From the NCBI GenBank assembly GCA_051000755.1, contig JBPCNZ010000016.1, positions 1-28,111 of the forward strand: a stretch of 28,111 nt of DNA, in the 5' to 3' direction. The notes under the pieces were generated by a model. It was given only the letters and a program-made list of their open reading frames with translations, searched no databases and had not been told where the DNA came from. The position numbers and the translations under genes are program-made. Source of the stretch: JALZAH01 sp051000755. Its GTDB lineage: Bacteria > Actinomycetota > Acidimicrobiia > Acidimicrobiales > Palsa-688. This document shows, in pieces, positions 16,327 through 23,590 of this stretch (the stretch's first letter is position 1; each line of letters opens with the position of its first letter).

Positions 16327-16863
16327 ATGCGAGGAGTAGCCAGTCCAAGGGACGAGCAAGCCCTGCTCGATCTCCTCAACAGCACGCCGGTCGTGGACCG
16401 TCACCCCTCAGATCTTCTGGCCGCTGACGCGGCCGCCATCAAGTGGGCCCGATCACACGGAGGCCAGGGCACCAAAGCAGAGGCGACGCGCCTGCGAGAG
16501 GTCAGAGACCGCCTGCAGGCGGTTGTTGGTGGCGGGCAACCGGCGGCAACGCTCAAGACGGTGCTTGGCGACGTGTACCTGACCGCAGACATCGCCGAGG
16601 ACGTCGTGCGCTGGACCCTCCGGACTGCCTCCGAAAATCATCTGGCCGCCCGCATGGTGCTCGCCTGGTCCCGCCTCCAAGAGGAGATGCCAGGACGACT
16701 CCGACCGTGCGCCAACGACGATTGCCGGCTCTTCCTCCTCGACCGAAGCCGAGCGAACACGGCGCGCTGGTGCTCCATGAACGTGTGCGGTAACCGCCTC
16801 AAGGCACGGCGGCACTACGAGCGGGCAACGATCCCGCGAGGAAGGAAGGCGACCCGTGGCTGA
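16327..16863 (+). CDS. CGNR zinc-finger (ABATE-type) regulator
   Basis: The protein of 178 residues ends in a CGNR zinc finger: RPCANDDC, then TARWCSMNVCGNRLKARRHY. The four cysteines are C128, C133, C149 and C154, with CGNR at 154-157 and basic residues after it for DNA contact. The N-terminal about 120 residues are an all-helical ligand-sensing region (ABATE-like; ALLDLLNSTPVVDR is the usual opening). Such proteins act as transcription regulators. It is divergent from the Tyr-less SDR and its stop overlaps the PNPOx-like gene by 8 nt, so it is the likely controller of both. Only the ATG at 16327 fits the conserved start. Confidence 0.88.
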   Translation: MRGVASPRDEQALLDLLNSTPVVDRHPSDLLAADAAAIKWARSHGGQGTKAEATRLREVRDRLQAVVGGGQPAATLKTVLGDVYLTADIAEDVVRWTLRTASENHLAARMVLAWSRLQEEMPGRLRPCANDDCRLFLLDRSRANTARWCSMNVCGNRLKARRHYERATIPRGRKATRG

Positions 16864-17743
16864 ACACAGTGTCGGGTTCCATGAGGGCGAACTGCTTGTG
16901 CAATCCCAAGCCGGTGTAGGGGCCAAAGCCGCACGGCTCGGCGGCATGCTGTCCGCGCCTGATCTGCGAGACGGGCCAGGCCGGTTCCTCGCCGACCGCA
17001 ACTTTGCCGTGCTCACCGCCCGCGATCTGTCCGGGCGCCTGTGGATCTCGCCGGTGACGGGGCCTCCTGGCTTCCTCGAAGTTGCCGATGCCACCACCCT
17101 GCGATTGCATGCCCTTCCGGCATCCGGGGATCCCTTGGGTAACCTCCCGCCGGGTCAGCCTGCCGGTCTGATCGCCATCGACTTTGCCGCACGCCGACGG
17201 GCACGTATCAACGGCACGTTGTCAGTCGTCAGCGAAACGGGTCTTGAGCTTGATGTGGACCAAGCCTTCGGAAACTGCCCGAAGTACATACGCCAACGTT
17301 TCCTCGAGCACGTACCCACCTCGACGCAGGTCCACGACGAGTCAACGCTGCGGACTACGTCGCTCGAACCCCACGACACTCAACTCATTCGCGTGGCTGA
17401 CACCTTCTTCCTCGGCACCACCCACGCCCGGCGGGGGAGCGATGTCTCCCATCGAGGCGGGCCGGTTGGCTTTGTTCGCACCGACGGTGACGCCCTGTGG
17501 TGGCCCGACTATCCCGGGAACAACCTCTTCAACAGTCTCGGCAACCTGGCTGTCGATGACACCGCGGCGCTGCTGTTCGCCGACTTTGCCGACGGCCGGA
17601 CCGTCCACCTCTCGGGCTCGGCAACCCTCGAATGGGATGCCGGAGACCTAGCAGGCGATGATGGACACACCGGCCGACGTGTCCGTTTCGTCCCCCGAGA
17701 GATCGTCGCCGGCCATCTGCTCACCGTTCATGTCGCTCGTTGA
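16856..17743 (+). CDS. Pyridoxamine 5'-phosphate oxidase-like FMN-binding protein
   Basis: The 295-residue protein belongs to the large PNPOx-like split-barrel group. Key stretches are FLADRNFAVLTARDLSGRLW, SPVTGPPGF, RRRARINGTLSVVSETG, and the family signature QAFGNCPKYIRQR, repeated in style by GGPVGFVRTDG and PDYPGNNLFNSLGNL in a second half. Such proteins bind flavin and reduce small molecules or scavenge oxidants. The GTG start at 16856 overlaps the end of the CGNR gene and has GGAAGGAAG just upstream, which supports co-translation. The nearby Tyr-less SDR and CGNR regulator suggest one inducible detoxification unit. The substrate is unknown. Confidence 0.85.
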   Translation: MAEHSVGFHEGELLVQSQAGVGAKAARLGGMLSAPDLRDGPGRFLADRNFAVLTARDLSGRLWISPVTGPPGFLEVADATTLRLHALPASGDPLGNLPPGQPAGLIAIDFAARRRARINGTLSVVSETGLELDVDQAFGNCPKYIRQRFLEHVPTSTQVHDESTLRTTSLEPHDTQLIRVADTFFLGTTHARRGSDVSHRGGPVGFVRTDGDALWWPDYPGNNLFNSLGNLAVDDTAALLFADFADGRTVHLSGSATLEWDAGDLAGDDGHTGRRVRFVPREIVAGHLLTVHVAR

Positions 17744-17744
17744 C

Positions 17745-17766
17745 GGCTCGTTTCAAACAACGAGCC
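17745..17766 (+). terminator. Hairpin directly after the PNPOx-like gene
   Basis: GGCTCGTT (17745-17752) and AACGAGCC (17759-17766) form a perfect 8-bp stem with a 6-nt loop, starting 2 nt past the stop codon. There is no T-tract after it, so it is either a weak or Rho-assisted terminator or a 3'-end stabilising hairpin. The rest of the 214-nt gap to 17957 shows nothing else I can support. Confidence 0.5.
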
Positions 17767-17957
17767 ACCGGATCGACACCCCCCCAGGGATCTTCATAAG
17801 CCCTCCAGCGGACGAGAGCGGTAGGAGCGCGGCTCCGGGCGATGACACTTGTCAGGGTCACAACGGGACGCATGGCACTTACCAGGGGCCATAGCGGGAG
17901 GGAGGATGGATTCCTACCCGCTGACGCTCCTTGGCGCGGCACGAACTGGAGGGCGAC

Positions 17958-18404
17958 ATGCACCTGAGAGACGACGAGCTCATCACCGGGCTGGCTGACC
18001 AGGTGGAAGGAGAGACGCTGCGAGCCGCGGCGTACGCTTGAGTCACCACGGCAGTCAGCTTCACCCGGATGCTCACCCCTCTGGGCAACTACTTCATCGC
18101 CCGGCCGGCCGCCCGGGCGGCGGCAGGCAAGGTGACCGAGGAGACCGGTGTTCCCCTTGACGCCGCAGTGGTGCTCGGGTTGTCCACCGCCGCCCTTCAC
18201 GTCTGGAGTGCGGACCCGATGATCGACCAGGTCCACGACCACCTTGGGATCGTGCCCCTGGAGCGAATCACCGCGATGGACGCCACGCCGGGGCGAACGT
18301 GGCAGGAGCTCTCCATCACCCTCGAGGGGGATCATGTGGTCAAGCTTGAGGCCCGGGGCGCCATCCATGAGCTGGTGGCTGCGTTTCGAGATCGGGTCTC
18401 ATGA
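17958..18404 (+). pseudogene. Small hypothetical protein gene interrupted by an in-frame TGA
   Basis: A strong RBS (GGAGGG, 5 nt spacing) precedes the ATG at 17958. The frame encodes MHLRDDELITGLADQVEGET, then RAAAYA and a TGA at 18039-18041. Past the stop the same frame continues as plausible protein (VTTAVSFTRMLTPLGNYFIA, then EARGAIHELVAAF) to 18404. That gives 148 residues in all with one internal stop. The C-terminal half has the strand pattern of a bacterial PH-like domain (LHVWSADPM, ITLEGDHVVKLEARG). The internal ATG at 18069 lacks an RBS, so expression of the second half is doubtful. The interruption is either a point mutation or a base-call error. Confidence 0.55.
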
Positions 18405-18632
18405 CCACCCTGGTGACAATCGGTCCGTCTCACCGCCGGGAGCTCAGGGGCTGATCGTGAGCTGAACGAATTTGCGCCCCAGCCAGGGTTTGCGTCCGGT
18501 GGCGATGAGGTTGCCCCGGAGGGCTTGGCTTCATTGGCCGACCCCGGCTCCCTTCTAACTGACACTGACTTCCACGCCGACGATATTGAACAGGATGGGT
18601 CGATGGAGCCGGTCACGGGGTACAACCGCCCC

Positions 18633-18884
18633 ATGACCGACTTTCCCCCGGCCGACCACGCCATGGGCCTCGAACTGCAACTCGAGGAGCTTATTGAGCA
18701 ACGGAGGCGAGCCGTCGTACAGGGCCGGGACGACGACGCCCAGCGGCTCGAGAGCGAGGTTGATCGTCTCCAAGCTGATTTGGCCGTCGCGGCGGAGGCC
18801 GCCGCCGGCAGCCCCCATTCGGCGACGTTCAGCCCTGAGGTCCACGGCGCACATGAGCTCGACATCACCGAGGAACCTGAGTGA
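18633..18884 (+). CDS. Small coiled-coil hypothetical protein
   Basis: The 83-residue protein starts MTDFPPADHAMGLELQLEEL and contains a heptad-like helix rich in Leu, Glu and Arg (LEELIEQRRRAVVQGRDDDA, then SEVDRLQADLAVAAEAA), consistent with a short coiled coil. An acidic tail (ELDITEEPE) follows. Alternative in-frame starts at 18525 and 18603 are open but add unconvincing sequence. No family is recognised. The 228 nt before it (18405-18632) shows nothing else that I can support. Confidence 0.5.
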   Translation: MTDFPPADHAMGLELQLEELIEQRRRAVVQGRDDDAQRLESEVDRLQADLAVAAEAAAGSPHSATFSPEVHGAHELDITEEPE

Positions 18885-18951
18885 CCGGCTCCGCCATGGC
18901 GCGGTCCTCCCCGAGCGGAGCGCCAAGGTCGGACTTCGCCGAGGACGCTGG

Positions 18952-19821
18952 CTACGCCGCCGCGTCCTCCGAGGTGCTGACGAATCCTTTCCAGTAGGTG
19001 ACTCGGGAGACGTCGACAGCCACTGCCGCCGCCGTTGCGTCGAGGTCGACCACTGCGCCTGAGCCCCGCAGCATCACGCCGATCTTCTCGTCAGGCCGCC
19101 GGCTGGCGCTGTCGTCGAGGGTGACGCAGACGGCGCCAGGGAGCTCGGCGCCCACTGCGGTCAAGGCGTCACGGCTGACCCGAACCCGGCCGGCGACGGG
19201 ATCCCAGTCCGCCGGGAGGGTAACGGCGCCGGCGCAGGTCGTGACGCCCAGCCAGGCCCGTCCCGGCCGCACGGCCAGGTCGGCGATCACCTCGGGGACC
19301 TTTGCCAAGGCTCGTTCGGGCTTCCAACGCGCCGGCCGCCGACGGCTCGGTTCGACGGCGACACGAGCAGGGCGCCAGTCACCGCTGGCGTCCACCACGC
19401 GGTCACCGTCGAGTACCACCTCATCCTGGATGCGCGTCACCAGCAGCACCCGGCCGGTCGGCAGGAACGAAAGCGGTACGGCCGCGCCCACCTCGGCGTA
19501 GCCCACCAGCTGATCCAGCTGTCGTAGCCCGACCCGGAGCATGGCTCCGCCCGCCAGTGCGCTGGTCACCGGCGAAGCGGCGAGCGACATCGGGCGGGCG
19601 CCATCGAGCACCTGCGCCCGTCCGCCAACGACCCGCCAGCTCGGGCCTTCGCCGGTAGTAATCGCTGCCCGGTGCAAACGGTTGATCGATCTGGCCTTGA
19701 CCGAATTCCGCGTTGCCGTCGTCCAGTGGCGCCCCAGGTGCACCACGCCAGCCTGGACGGTCACGTGCGGCCCGGAGCGAGTGGTGACGGCGTAGGCGTC
19801 GAACTGCCCCGCCTGCATCAT
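18952..19821 (-). CDS. PNPOx-like flavin-binding protein with two split-barrel halves
   Basis: The 289-residue protein begins like flavin-binding split barrels (YAVTTRSGPHVTVQAGVVHL, then WTTATRNSVKARSINRLHR). Its second half repeats the theme (RAWLGVTTCAGAVTLPADWD, then DEKIGVMLRGSGAVVDLD and RVTYWKGF). This suggests tandem PNPOx-type domains, perhaps with one degenerate. No unique active-site residue can be named. Its ATG overlaps the TGA of the SRPBCC gene in ATGATG, so translation is probably coupled. It is the last gene of a minus-strand set. Confidence 0.7.
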   Translation of the reverse strand: MMQAGQFDAYAVTTRSGPHVTVQAGVVHLGRHWTTATRNSVKARSINRLHRAAITTGEGPSWRVVGGRAQVLDGARPMSLAASPVTSALAGGAMLRVGLRQLDQLVGYAEVGAAVPLSFLPTGRVLLVTRIQDEVVLDGDRVVDASGDWRPARVAVEPSRRRPARWKPERALAKVPEVIADLAVRPGRAWLGVTTCAGAVTLPADWDPVAGRVRVSRDALTAVGAELPGAVCVTLDDSASRRPDEKIGVMLRGSGAVVDLDATAAAVAVDVSRVTYWKGFVSTSEDAAA

Positions 19822-20324
19822 CTGGAGCCTCGAAGCTGCGTCGGGGCCGGTTTGCCGGCCAGGCCGAGGTGGGCGTAGAGGTTCTCGGCGAACTTCTCAC
19901 CTGTTCGAGCCATCATTCTGCCCATGACCCGCTCGACCGCTCGGCGGGCGGCCGCCGGCAGAGGCAGCTCCACGTGAAGGGTGAGGTCGACCGACAAGCG
20001 GGTGCCGCCGTCCGGGAGGTCGGCCAGGGTGTAAGTCCCCCTCGCTCCGGCCCGCTCGGCTTTACCTGCCGGCGGTTGGTGTTCGAAGGTGAGCTGCTTG
20101 CCGTCCTCGAAGGACATGTGTTCGGTGAATGAGGGTGTTACCTGTGCTCCGAGGGCCGAGATGGTCCTGAGCTGCCAGCACCAAAGATCACCGTCGGCCG
20201 TGATTCGTCTGATCACGGGTGTCAGCTGGGCCAGACATTCAGGCGACGTGACCACCGCCCAGATCTGCTCACGCGATGCCGGTACGTCGCCTTCCGACAC
20301 GTTGGTCGACTCGAATGTCGTCAT
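19818..20324 (-). CDS. SRPBCC (START-like) family protein
   Basis: The protein of 168 residues has the usual SRPBCC opening (VPASREQIWAVVTSPECLAQ) with the following helix and strands (WCWQLRTISALG, TPSFTEHMSFEDG, QLTFEHQPPAG, GTYTLADLPDGGTRLSVDLT) and the long C-terminal helix (RAVERVMGRMMARTGEKFA). Members bind hydrophobic ligands or assist cofactor assembly, like CoxG and polyketide cyclases. No catalytic residues can be named. The start is set by the TAATG overlap with the stop of the acidic small gene; its own stop overlaps the PNPOx-like start. Confidence 0.82.
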   Translation of the reverse strand: MTTFESTNVSEGDVPASREQIWAVVTSPECLAQLTPVIRRITADGDLWCWQLRTISALGAQVTPSFTEHMSFEDGKQLTFEHQPPAGKAERAGARGTYTLADLPDGGTRLSVDLTLHVELPLPAAARRAVERVMGRMMARTGEKFAENLYAHLGLAGKPAPTQLRGSR

Positions 20325-20467
20325 TAGTAGTTGGCCGGGGGATCGCTCGCCGGCATGGTCTGCTCCGCTTCCTCGTCGACGTCTTTGTCAGTATCCGGCT
20401 GACCCTCGGTGGAATCATCTGGCCCAGGGTCTTCATCGGCATGATCATCGGGGTGTCGAGGTGTCAT
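20324..20467 (-). CDS. Acidic small protein coupled to SRPBCC
   Basis: This 47-residue protein (MTPRHPDDHADEDPGPDD, then EEAEQTMPASDPPANY) is dominated by Asp, Glu and Pro and is probably unstructured. Its TAA overlaps the SRPBCC start codon by 1 nt (TAATG). That is typical of real coupled genes and is the best evidence that it is translated. No RBS is clear before the ATG at 20467. The function is unknown. Confidence 0.5.
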   Translation of the reverse strand: MTPRHPDDHADEDPGPDDSTEGQPDTDKDVDEEAEQTMPASDPPANY

Positions 20468-20507
20468 GGAGGGCCCTGTACCCAAAAGCCGGGGCGGCCA
20501 ACGGGGC

Positions 20508-20702
20508 TCAGGAGCCTGGGAACGTCTCGCGTCTCGAAGCGTCACGCCGGACCGTGGTCACGGGGTCGGTCAGAGACGTCGTCTCTGACGGGTCGGTGGC
20601 GTCCTCGTCGGGGCCATAGTCGGCAATCACGCCACTGCCCGCGGGTACGACCGGCTCGGGTACTCCGTTGACCTGAGCCGTCTCGGGATCCGAATCTGTC
20701 AT
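20508..20702 (-). CDS. Small acidic hypothetical protein
   Basis: The 64-residue protein runs from MTDSDPETAQVNGVPEPVV to DASRRETFPGS and contains GSGVIADYGPDEDATDPSE. It is rich in Asp, Thr and Pro with no hydrophobic core, so it is probably disordered. It lies 40 nt before the other acidic small gene on the same strand and may be part of that operon. The ATG at 20702 is preferred over the upstream 20747. Its start overlaps the open frame of the divergent hypothetical gene. Confidence 0.4.
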   Translation of the reverse strand: MTDSDPETAQVNGVPEPVVPAGSGVIADYGPDEDATDPSETTSLTDPVTTVRRDASRRETFPGS

Positions 20703-20778
20703 GGCCGTGGGATACCCGTTCCTCCCTGGCTTCACCCTCCGGCCCACCGGGGGATGCGAACCCGGCTACCTTCTCCAG

Positions 20779-21105
20779 ATGGAACCGGAAGAACGTGAGG
20801 CGATCGTTGAAGGGGTAGCGGCCCTGACGGTTACCCTGGCCGAGATGGGCCTCAGTGAAGTTGAGGCCCAACAGCAACTCATGGCTCGATTGAACCAACT
20901 TGAAGCATTCGATGTTCAGCTGTTGATGGATGCAGCCGCCGCAATCGGAGCGGGTCCGCTGCTCTCCGACGAGCGTCCCGAAGAGACCGTGCGGCATGCG
21001 GCGATCAACCGGACGCTGGTCGGACCCGCCGATCAAGACGAACGGGTGGCGGCCGCCCGGGGGCGTGAGTGGCTGCAGCGCCTTGCCGGATGCCAAGAGC
21101 AGTAG
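20779..21105 (+). CDS. Helical hypothetical protein
   Basis: The 108-residue protein starts MEPEEREAIVEGVAALTVTL and is predicted to be mostly helical, with regular Glu/Leu spacing (EVEAQQQLMARLNQLEAFDV) and a final DERVAAARGREWLQRLAG helix. Codon third positions are G/C-rich as in neighbours. The frame is open from 20701, but the ATG at 20779 removes a proline/glycine-rich stretch that looks untranslated. No family is recognised. Confidence 0.5.
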   Translation: MEPEEREAIVEGVAALTVTLAEMGLSEVEAQQQLMARLNQLEAFDVQLLMDAAAAIGAGPLLSDERPEETVRHAAINRTLVGPADQDERVAAARGREWLQRLAGCQEQ

Positions 21106-21439
21106 CTCTTGTCATCGAGACCATGGTGCGCAGAGGGAAGTGATGGCGTCATGGTGGTGGTGGCCGGGCCCCAGGATCGACTCAGGTCGTCAGGGACCAC
21201 GGCTGGGGCACGGTGGTCCGTTACGAGTTGGGTCAGCTCTCGCCGGGCGGGGCGATTGTTTCCGCGGAAACAAGGTTGCGCTGGCTGGCTTTCCGGCCGG
21301 GTCTCGGCCCCACGTCTGGAAAGGGCCTGGCCACGCCGCTCGTCGCGGTGTCTCAGCCGGTACCGGTCACCTGGACCGTCCTCGACCCCTAGGACATCAA
21401 CGGGGCCGGAACGGTCAACGTCCTAGCCGCTGAGGCCAG
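21106..21439 (+). other. Gap with a possible decayed plus-strand gene
   Basis: No complete gene is supported in these 334 nt. One frame has coding-like composition for about 70 codons (TVVRYELGQLSPGGAIVSAE, then PVPVTWTVLDP) before a TAG at 21390-21392 and continues as DINGAGTVNVLAAEASY. It lacks a start codon, so it may be a remnant or chance. The other ORFs here read as Arg/Ser/Pro-rich noise. Confidence 0.25.
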
Positions 21440-21844
21440 CTACGTGCTGGTGGTCGGCGGGCGTCTGCGCATCGACACCGGGCCAGCCTTCGCCGTGGTG
21501 GCGGGTGGCCCCGCCGTGGTGGCGGGTCGTCTCCGGGTGGTCGCCCGACGCTGGGGGGCGGCGGCAGGCGCATCGGGGGCTGGTTCCCCCGAGGTCACGG
21601 CCTCGGCCAGGTCGGCCAGGGTGCCCAGCGCTTTACTGACGGTACGGAGCTGACCGTTGACCTGGGGAACGATCCAGCCGACGGGGGCACAGTGGGTCTC
21701 GACGGCCTTGACGCCGGCCGAGACCTCGGTCAGGGTGACGCTGGACTTGCGGAGCGACGTCGCCAGCTTTATCAGGAAGAAGGCCAGGGCAGCGACGAAG
21801 AGGGCGATCTCGACGATGGTGAGGGTGATCTGCGCGGCGCGCAC
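21440..21844 (-). CDS. Single-pass membrane protein with repeat-like helical tail (operon gene 3, minus side)
   Basis: A GTG start at 21844 with GGAGG about 6 nt upstream gives 134 residues. A hydrophobic helix (ITLTIVEIALFVAALAFFLI) sits at the N-terminus. It is followed by an amphipathic region with the motif APVGWIVPQVNGQLRTVSKA, then a Pro/Ala/Arg-rich tail. The motif aligns with EPIGPVVRDVNKNLTAVADA in the last plus-strand gene of the facing operon (P-[VI]-G-x-[IV]-V-x-x-V-N-x-x-L-x-x-V), so the two are probably paralogous. The start is 3 nt before the stop of the preceding gene. The function is unknown. Confidence 0.65.
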   Translation of the reverse strand: MRAAQITLTIVEIALFVAALAFFLIKLATSLRKSSVTLTEVSAGVKAVETHCAPVGWIVPQVNGQLRTVSKALGTLADLAEAVTSGEPAPDAPAAAPQRRATTRRRPATTAGPPATTAKAGPVSMRRRPPTTST

Positions 21845-21846
21845 GC

Positions 21847-22119
21847 TCAGCCTCCATCCCGGGACGAGAGCACCTCGCGGAGGAACTGGTCGTGGCGGCC
21901 CGCCTCCTCGGTCAGCGCTTCGAGGTACTGAGAGGTGCTGACCAGCGCGGTCGAGGACTGCGTGTTGGTCACCACCGGGCCGGTGACGTCCAGGATGGCG
22001 CTCGAGGCCCGCTCCACGCGCTGCACCTGCCGCAGGAGCATCTGCAGCAGCACCAGGGCGACCAGGATGACGACCAGACCGAGGCCGAGCGCCGTCCACC
22101 AGTAGGCGTTGGTGCTCAC
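21847..22119 (-). CDS. Single-pass membrane protein (operon gene 2, minus side)
   Basis: The 90-residue protein begins MSTNAYWWTALGLGLVVILV, with one N-terminal hydrophobic helix. The tail after it (LLRQVQRVERASSAILDVTG, then SQYLEALTEEAGRHDQFLRE) is helical, as in methyl-accepting-like or DUF948-like proteins, but I would not assign a family. It shares ATGA with the upstream gene. The ATG start is unambiguous from the overlap. Confidence 0.65.
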   Translation of the reverse strand: MSTNAYWWTALGLGLVVILVALVLLQMLLRQVQRVERASSAILDVTGPVVTNTQSSTALVSTSQYLEALTEEAGRHDQFLREVLSSRDGG

Positions 22120-22361
22120 GACCGTCCCGCCAGGTGCTCGCGAGCGGCGGTCGCTGAGACCACGATCCGGTTGGCCACCCTGTTGGTGGTGTGGAGGCCG
22201 GGCAGGCCGGCGGTGTTGTCCCGGCTCTGGGCCAGGGAGGCGGCGATAGCCTCGGCCCGCGTCGCGGCCCGCGAGGCGCCGATGATCAGCACCACCAGGA
22301 GCACGACCACCACGACCACGAGACCCAGGCCCACGGCATATCCGATGTTCCAGTCAACCAT
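22116..22361 (-). CDS. Single-pass membrane protein (operon gene 1, minus side)
   Basis: The 81-residue protein begins MVDWNIGYAVGLGLVVVVVV, with a long hydrophobic helix. After it comes an Ala-rich tail (ATRAEAIAASLAQSRDNTAG, then VANRIVVSATAAREHLAG). The tail resembles that of the second plus-strand gene (DRVAGEIATHGDTLAGHLEP). A -10-like TACAGT lies about 8 nt before the ATG, so translation may be leaderless. It is the first gene of the minus-side operon. Confidence 0.65.
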   Translation of the reverse strand: MVDWNIGYAVGLGLVVVVVVLLVVLIIGASRAATRAEAIAASLAQSRDNTAGLPGLHTTNRVANRIVVSATAAREHLAGRS

Positions 22362-22490
22362 GACCAGACTGTACCACCCTCGTCATTGGGAGAAGAAGGG
22401 CGGATTTGCTGGCATGTCCGCAGCCACGGTAGAGTCGTTCACGTAGCCGGCCGCCCGCCGGGGACCCCGGGGGGGTCAGTGGTCGCTCAC
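22362..22490. promoter_or_regulatory. Divergent promoter region of the small membrane-protein operons
   Basis: On the plus strand TTGCTG (22406-22411) and TAGAGT (22430-22435) are separated by 18 nt and make a credible sigma-A-type promoter. On the minus strand GGTACAGT lies about 8 nt before the start codon. Both sides share a GGTA[GC]AGT core. A G-rich tract (about 22467-22475) precedes the first plus-strand gene. No operator palindrome is obvious. Confidence 0.4.
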
Positions 22491-22733
22491 ATGCCCGCGT
22501 CGGCGCGCCTGATCCTGCTCGTGGTGTTCGGACTCGCCCTGTTCACCCGCGATGTCATCCCGGTCCTGCCCGAGCGCCAGCACGACTTCGCTACCCTGAG
22601 TACCATCACCCCGCCCATAAGCTGGTTCCCAAGCCTGCTGACCATCCTTGGCCTCCTCGTCATCATGTACGCGGTGGCCATGATCGTGCTGACCCGCAAG
22701 GTCGAGCCGCCCCGACGAAAGGAGCTGCGATGA
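22491..22733 (+). CDS. Two-helix membrane protein (operon gene 1, plus side)
   Basis: From the ATG at 22491 the protein has 80 residues and two hydrophobic helices (LILLVVFGLALF and WFPSLLTILGLLVIMYAVAM), with a short loop between and a basic C-terminus (RKVEPPRRKELR). A GTG four codons upstream (22479), preceded by a G-run, is an alternative start. Its TGA overlaps the ATG of the next gene in ATGA. No family is recognised. Confidence 0.6.
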   Translation: MPASARLILLVVFGLALFTRDVIPVLPERQHDFATLSTITPPISWFPSLLTILGLLVIMYAVAMIVLTRKVEPPRRKELR

Positions 22734-22978
22734 TCGGAGTCCTGATCGTTGCCATAGTAGGAGTGGTCGTTGTCCTCCCCGTGGTGGTCATCCTGACCGC
22801 CCGGGTGCTACGGCCCCTCGCCAGCATCGACCGGGTGGCGGGTGAGATCGCCACCCACGGTGACACCCTCGCCGGGCACCTCGAACCCGCTAGCGCTCTG
22901 CTCGAAACTCGCAAGCTGACCCAGGAGCTGACCGGCAACGCCGTTCGCTACGTCACCGCCCTCGACCCGTTGGTCTGA
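22730..22978 (+). CDS. Single-pass membrane protein (operon gene 2, plus side)
   Basis: The 82-residue protein begins MIGVLIVAIVGVVVVLPVVV, with one strong N-terminal helix. An amphipathic tail follows (LRPLASIDRVAGEIATHGDT, then ETRKLTQELTGNAVRYVTAL). The tail resembles that of the first minus-strand gene. Translation is coupled to the gene before by ATGA. Confidence 0.65.
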   Translation: MIGVLIVAIVGVVVVLPVVVILTARVLRPLASIDRVAGEIATHGDTLAGHLEPASALLETRKLTQELTGNAVRYVTALDPLV

Positions 22979-22998
22979 GCCGGTCCACAGGAGGATCC

Positions 22999-23250
22999 AT
23001 GTCGGCAACCTCAATCTTCGCCATCGTCGCCATCGCCCTGGTCGTGGGCGTCGTCGCGGTCTTCCTCGTCCGAGTGGCGATGGTCCTGGGCCGGGTGGTC
23101 AAGACCCTGGGCAGCATCACCTCCGGGGTCGGGAACATCGCCCAGCGGACCGAGCCCATCGGCCCCGTCGTCAGGGACGTCAACAAGAACCTCACGGCGG
23201 TGGCCGACGCCCTCGATGCCACCCTGGCTAAGGCCGCCCGGTCGCGCTGA
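22999..23250 (+). CDS. Single-pass membrane protein (operon gene 3, plus side)
   Basis: The 83-residue protein begins MSATSIFAIVAIALVVGVVA. Its tail (GRVVKTLGSITSGVGNIAQR, then EPIGPVVRDVNKNLTAVADA) shares the PIGxVVxxVNxxL motif with the last minus-strand gene. An AGGAGG sequence 6 nt before the ATG supports the start. It ends at a hairpin, as expected for the last gene of an operon. Confidence 0.65.
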   Translation: MSATSIFAIVAIALVVGVVAVFLVRVAMVLGRVVKTLGSITSGVGNIAQRTEPIGPVVRDVNKNLTAVADALDATLAKAARSR

Positions 23251-23276
23251 GGACCCCCCTCCCCTCCAGGGGTCCT
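23250..23276 (+). terminator. Hairpin at the end of the plus-side small-membrane-protein operon
   Basis: AGGACCCC (23250-23257) pairs with GGGGTCCT (23269-23276) as an 8-bp stem with an 11-nt C-rich loop, starting on the last base of the stop codon. There is no good T-run after it, so it is a likely but imperfect terminator. Nothing further is seen up to the tRNA at 23428. Confidence 0.5.
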
Positions 23277-23426
23277 CCCATTGTCCTCCGTTCCGATGCG
23301 TTGACGCAGGCGTGGCCTGCAGGACCGTCACCACTGCGGACACTCCGGGCGAGCTGGTCTCCAAAGCCCGCCGAAGTCGCTGTGTGACTGCGCAGAGTTA
23401 GAGGCTACTGAGCTGGGATTATGTTC

Positions 23427-23500
<74 letters not shown>

Positions 23501-23590
23501 GCGTTCCCTCCAGGAGCGACGGTGACGGGCAGGCACGCTAATCGGAGCGGGACCGGGTGGTCGGTTCGACTCCTGCCGGCCCATTCGGCG

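Noticed and set aside
18039..18041. TGA as a selenocysteine codon
   Set aside because: No SECIS-like structure or redox partner motif is visible, and the surrounding residues do not resemble a selenoprotein.
17721..18368. 215-codon minus-strand frame across the 17.7-18.4 kb region
   Set aside because: The plus-strand gene there has an RBS and protein-like composition; the antisense frame is Gly/Arg/His-rich with no recognisable pattern.
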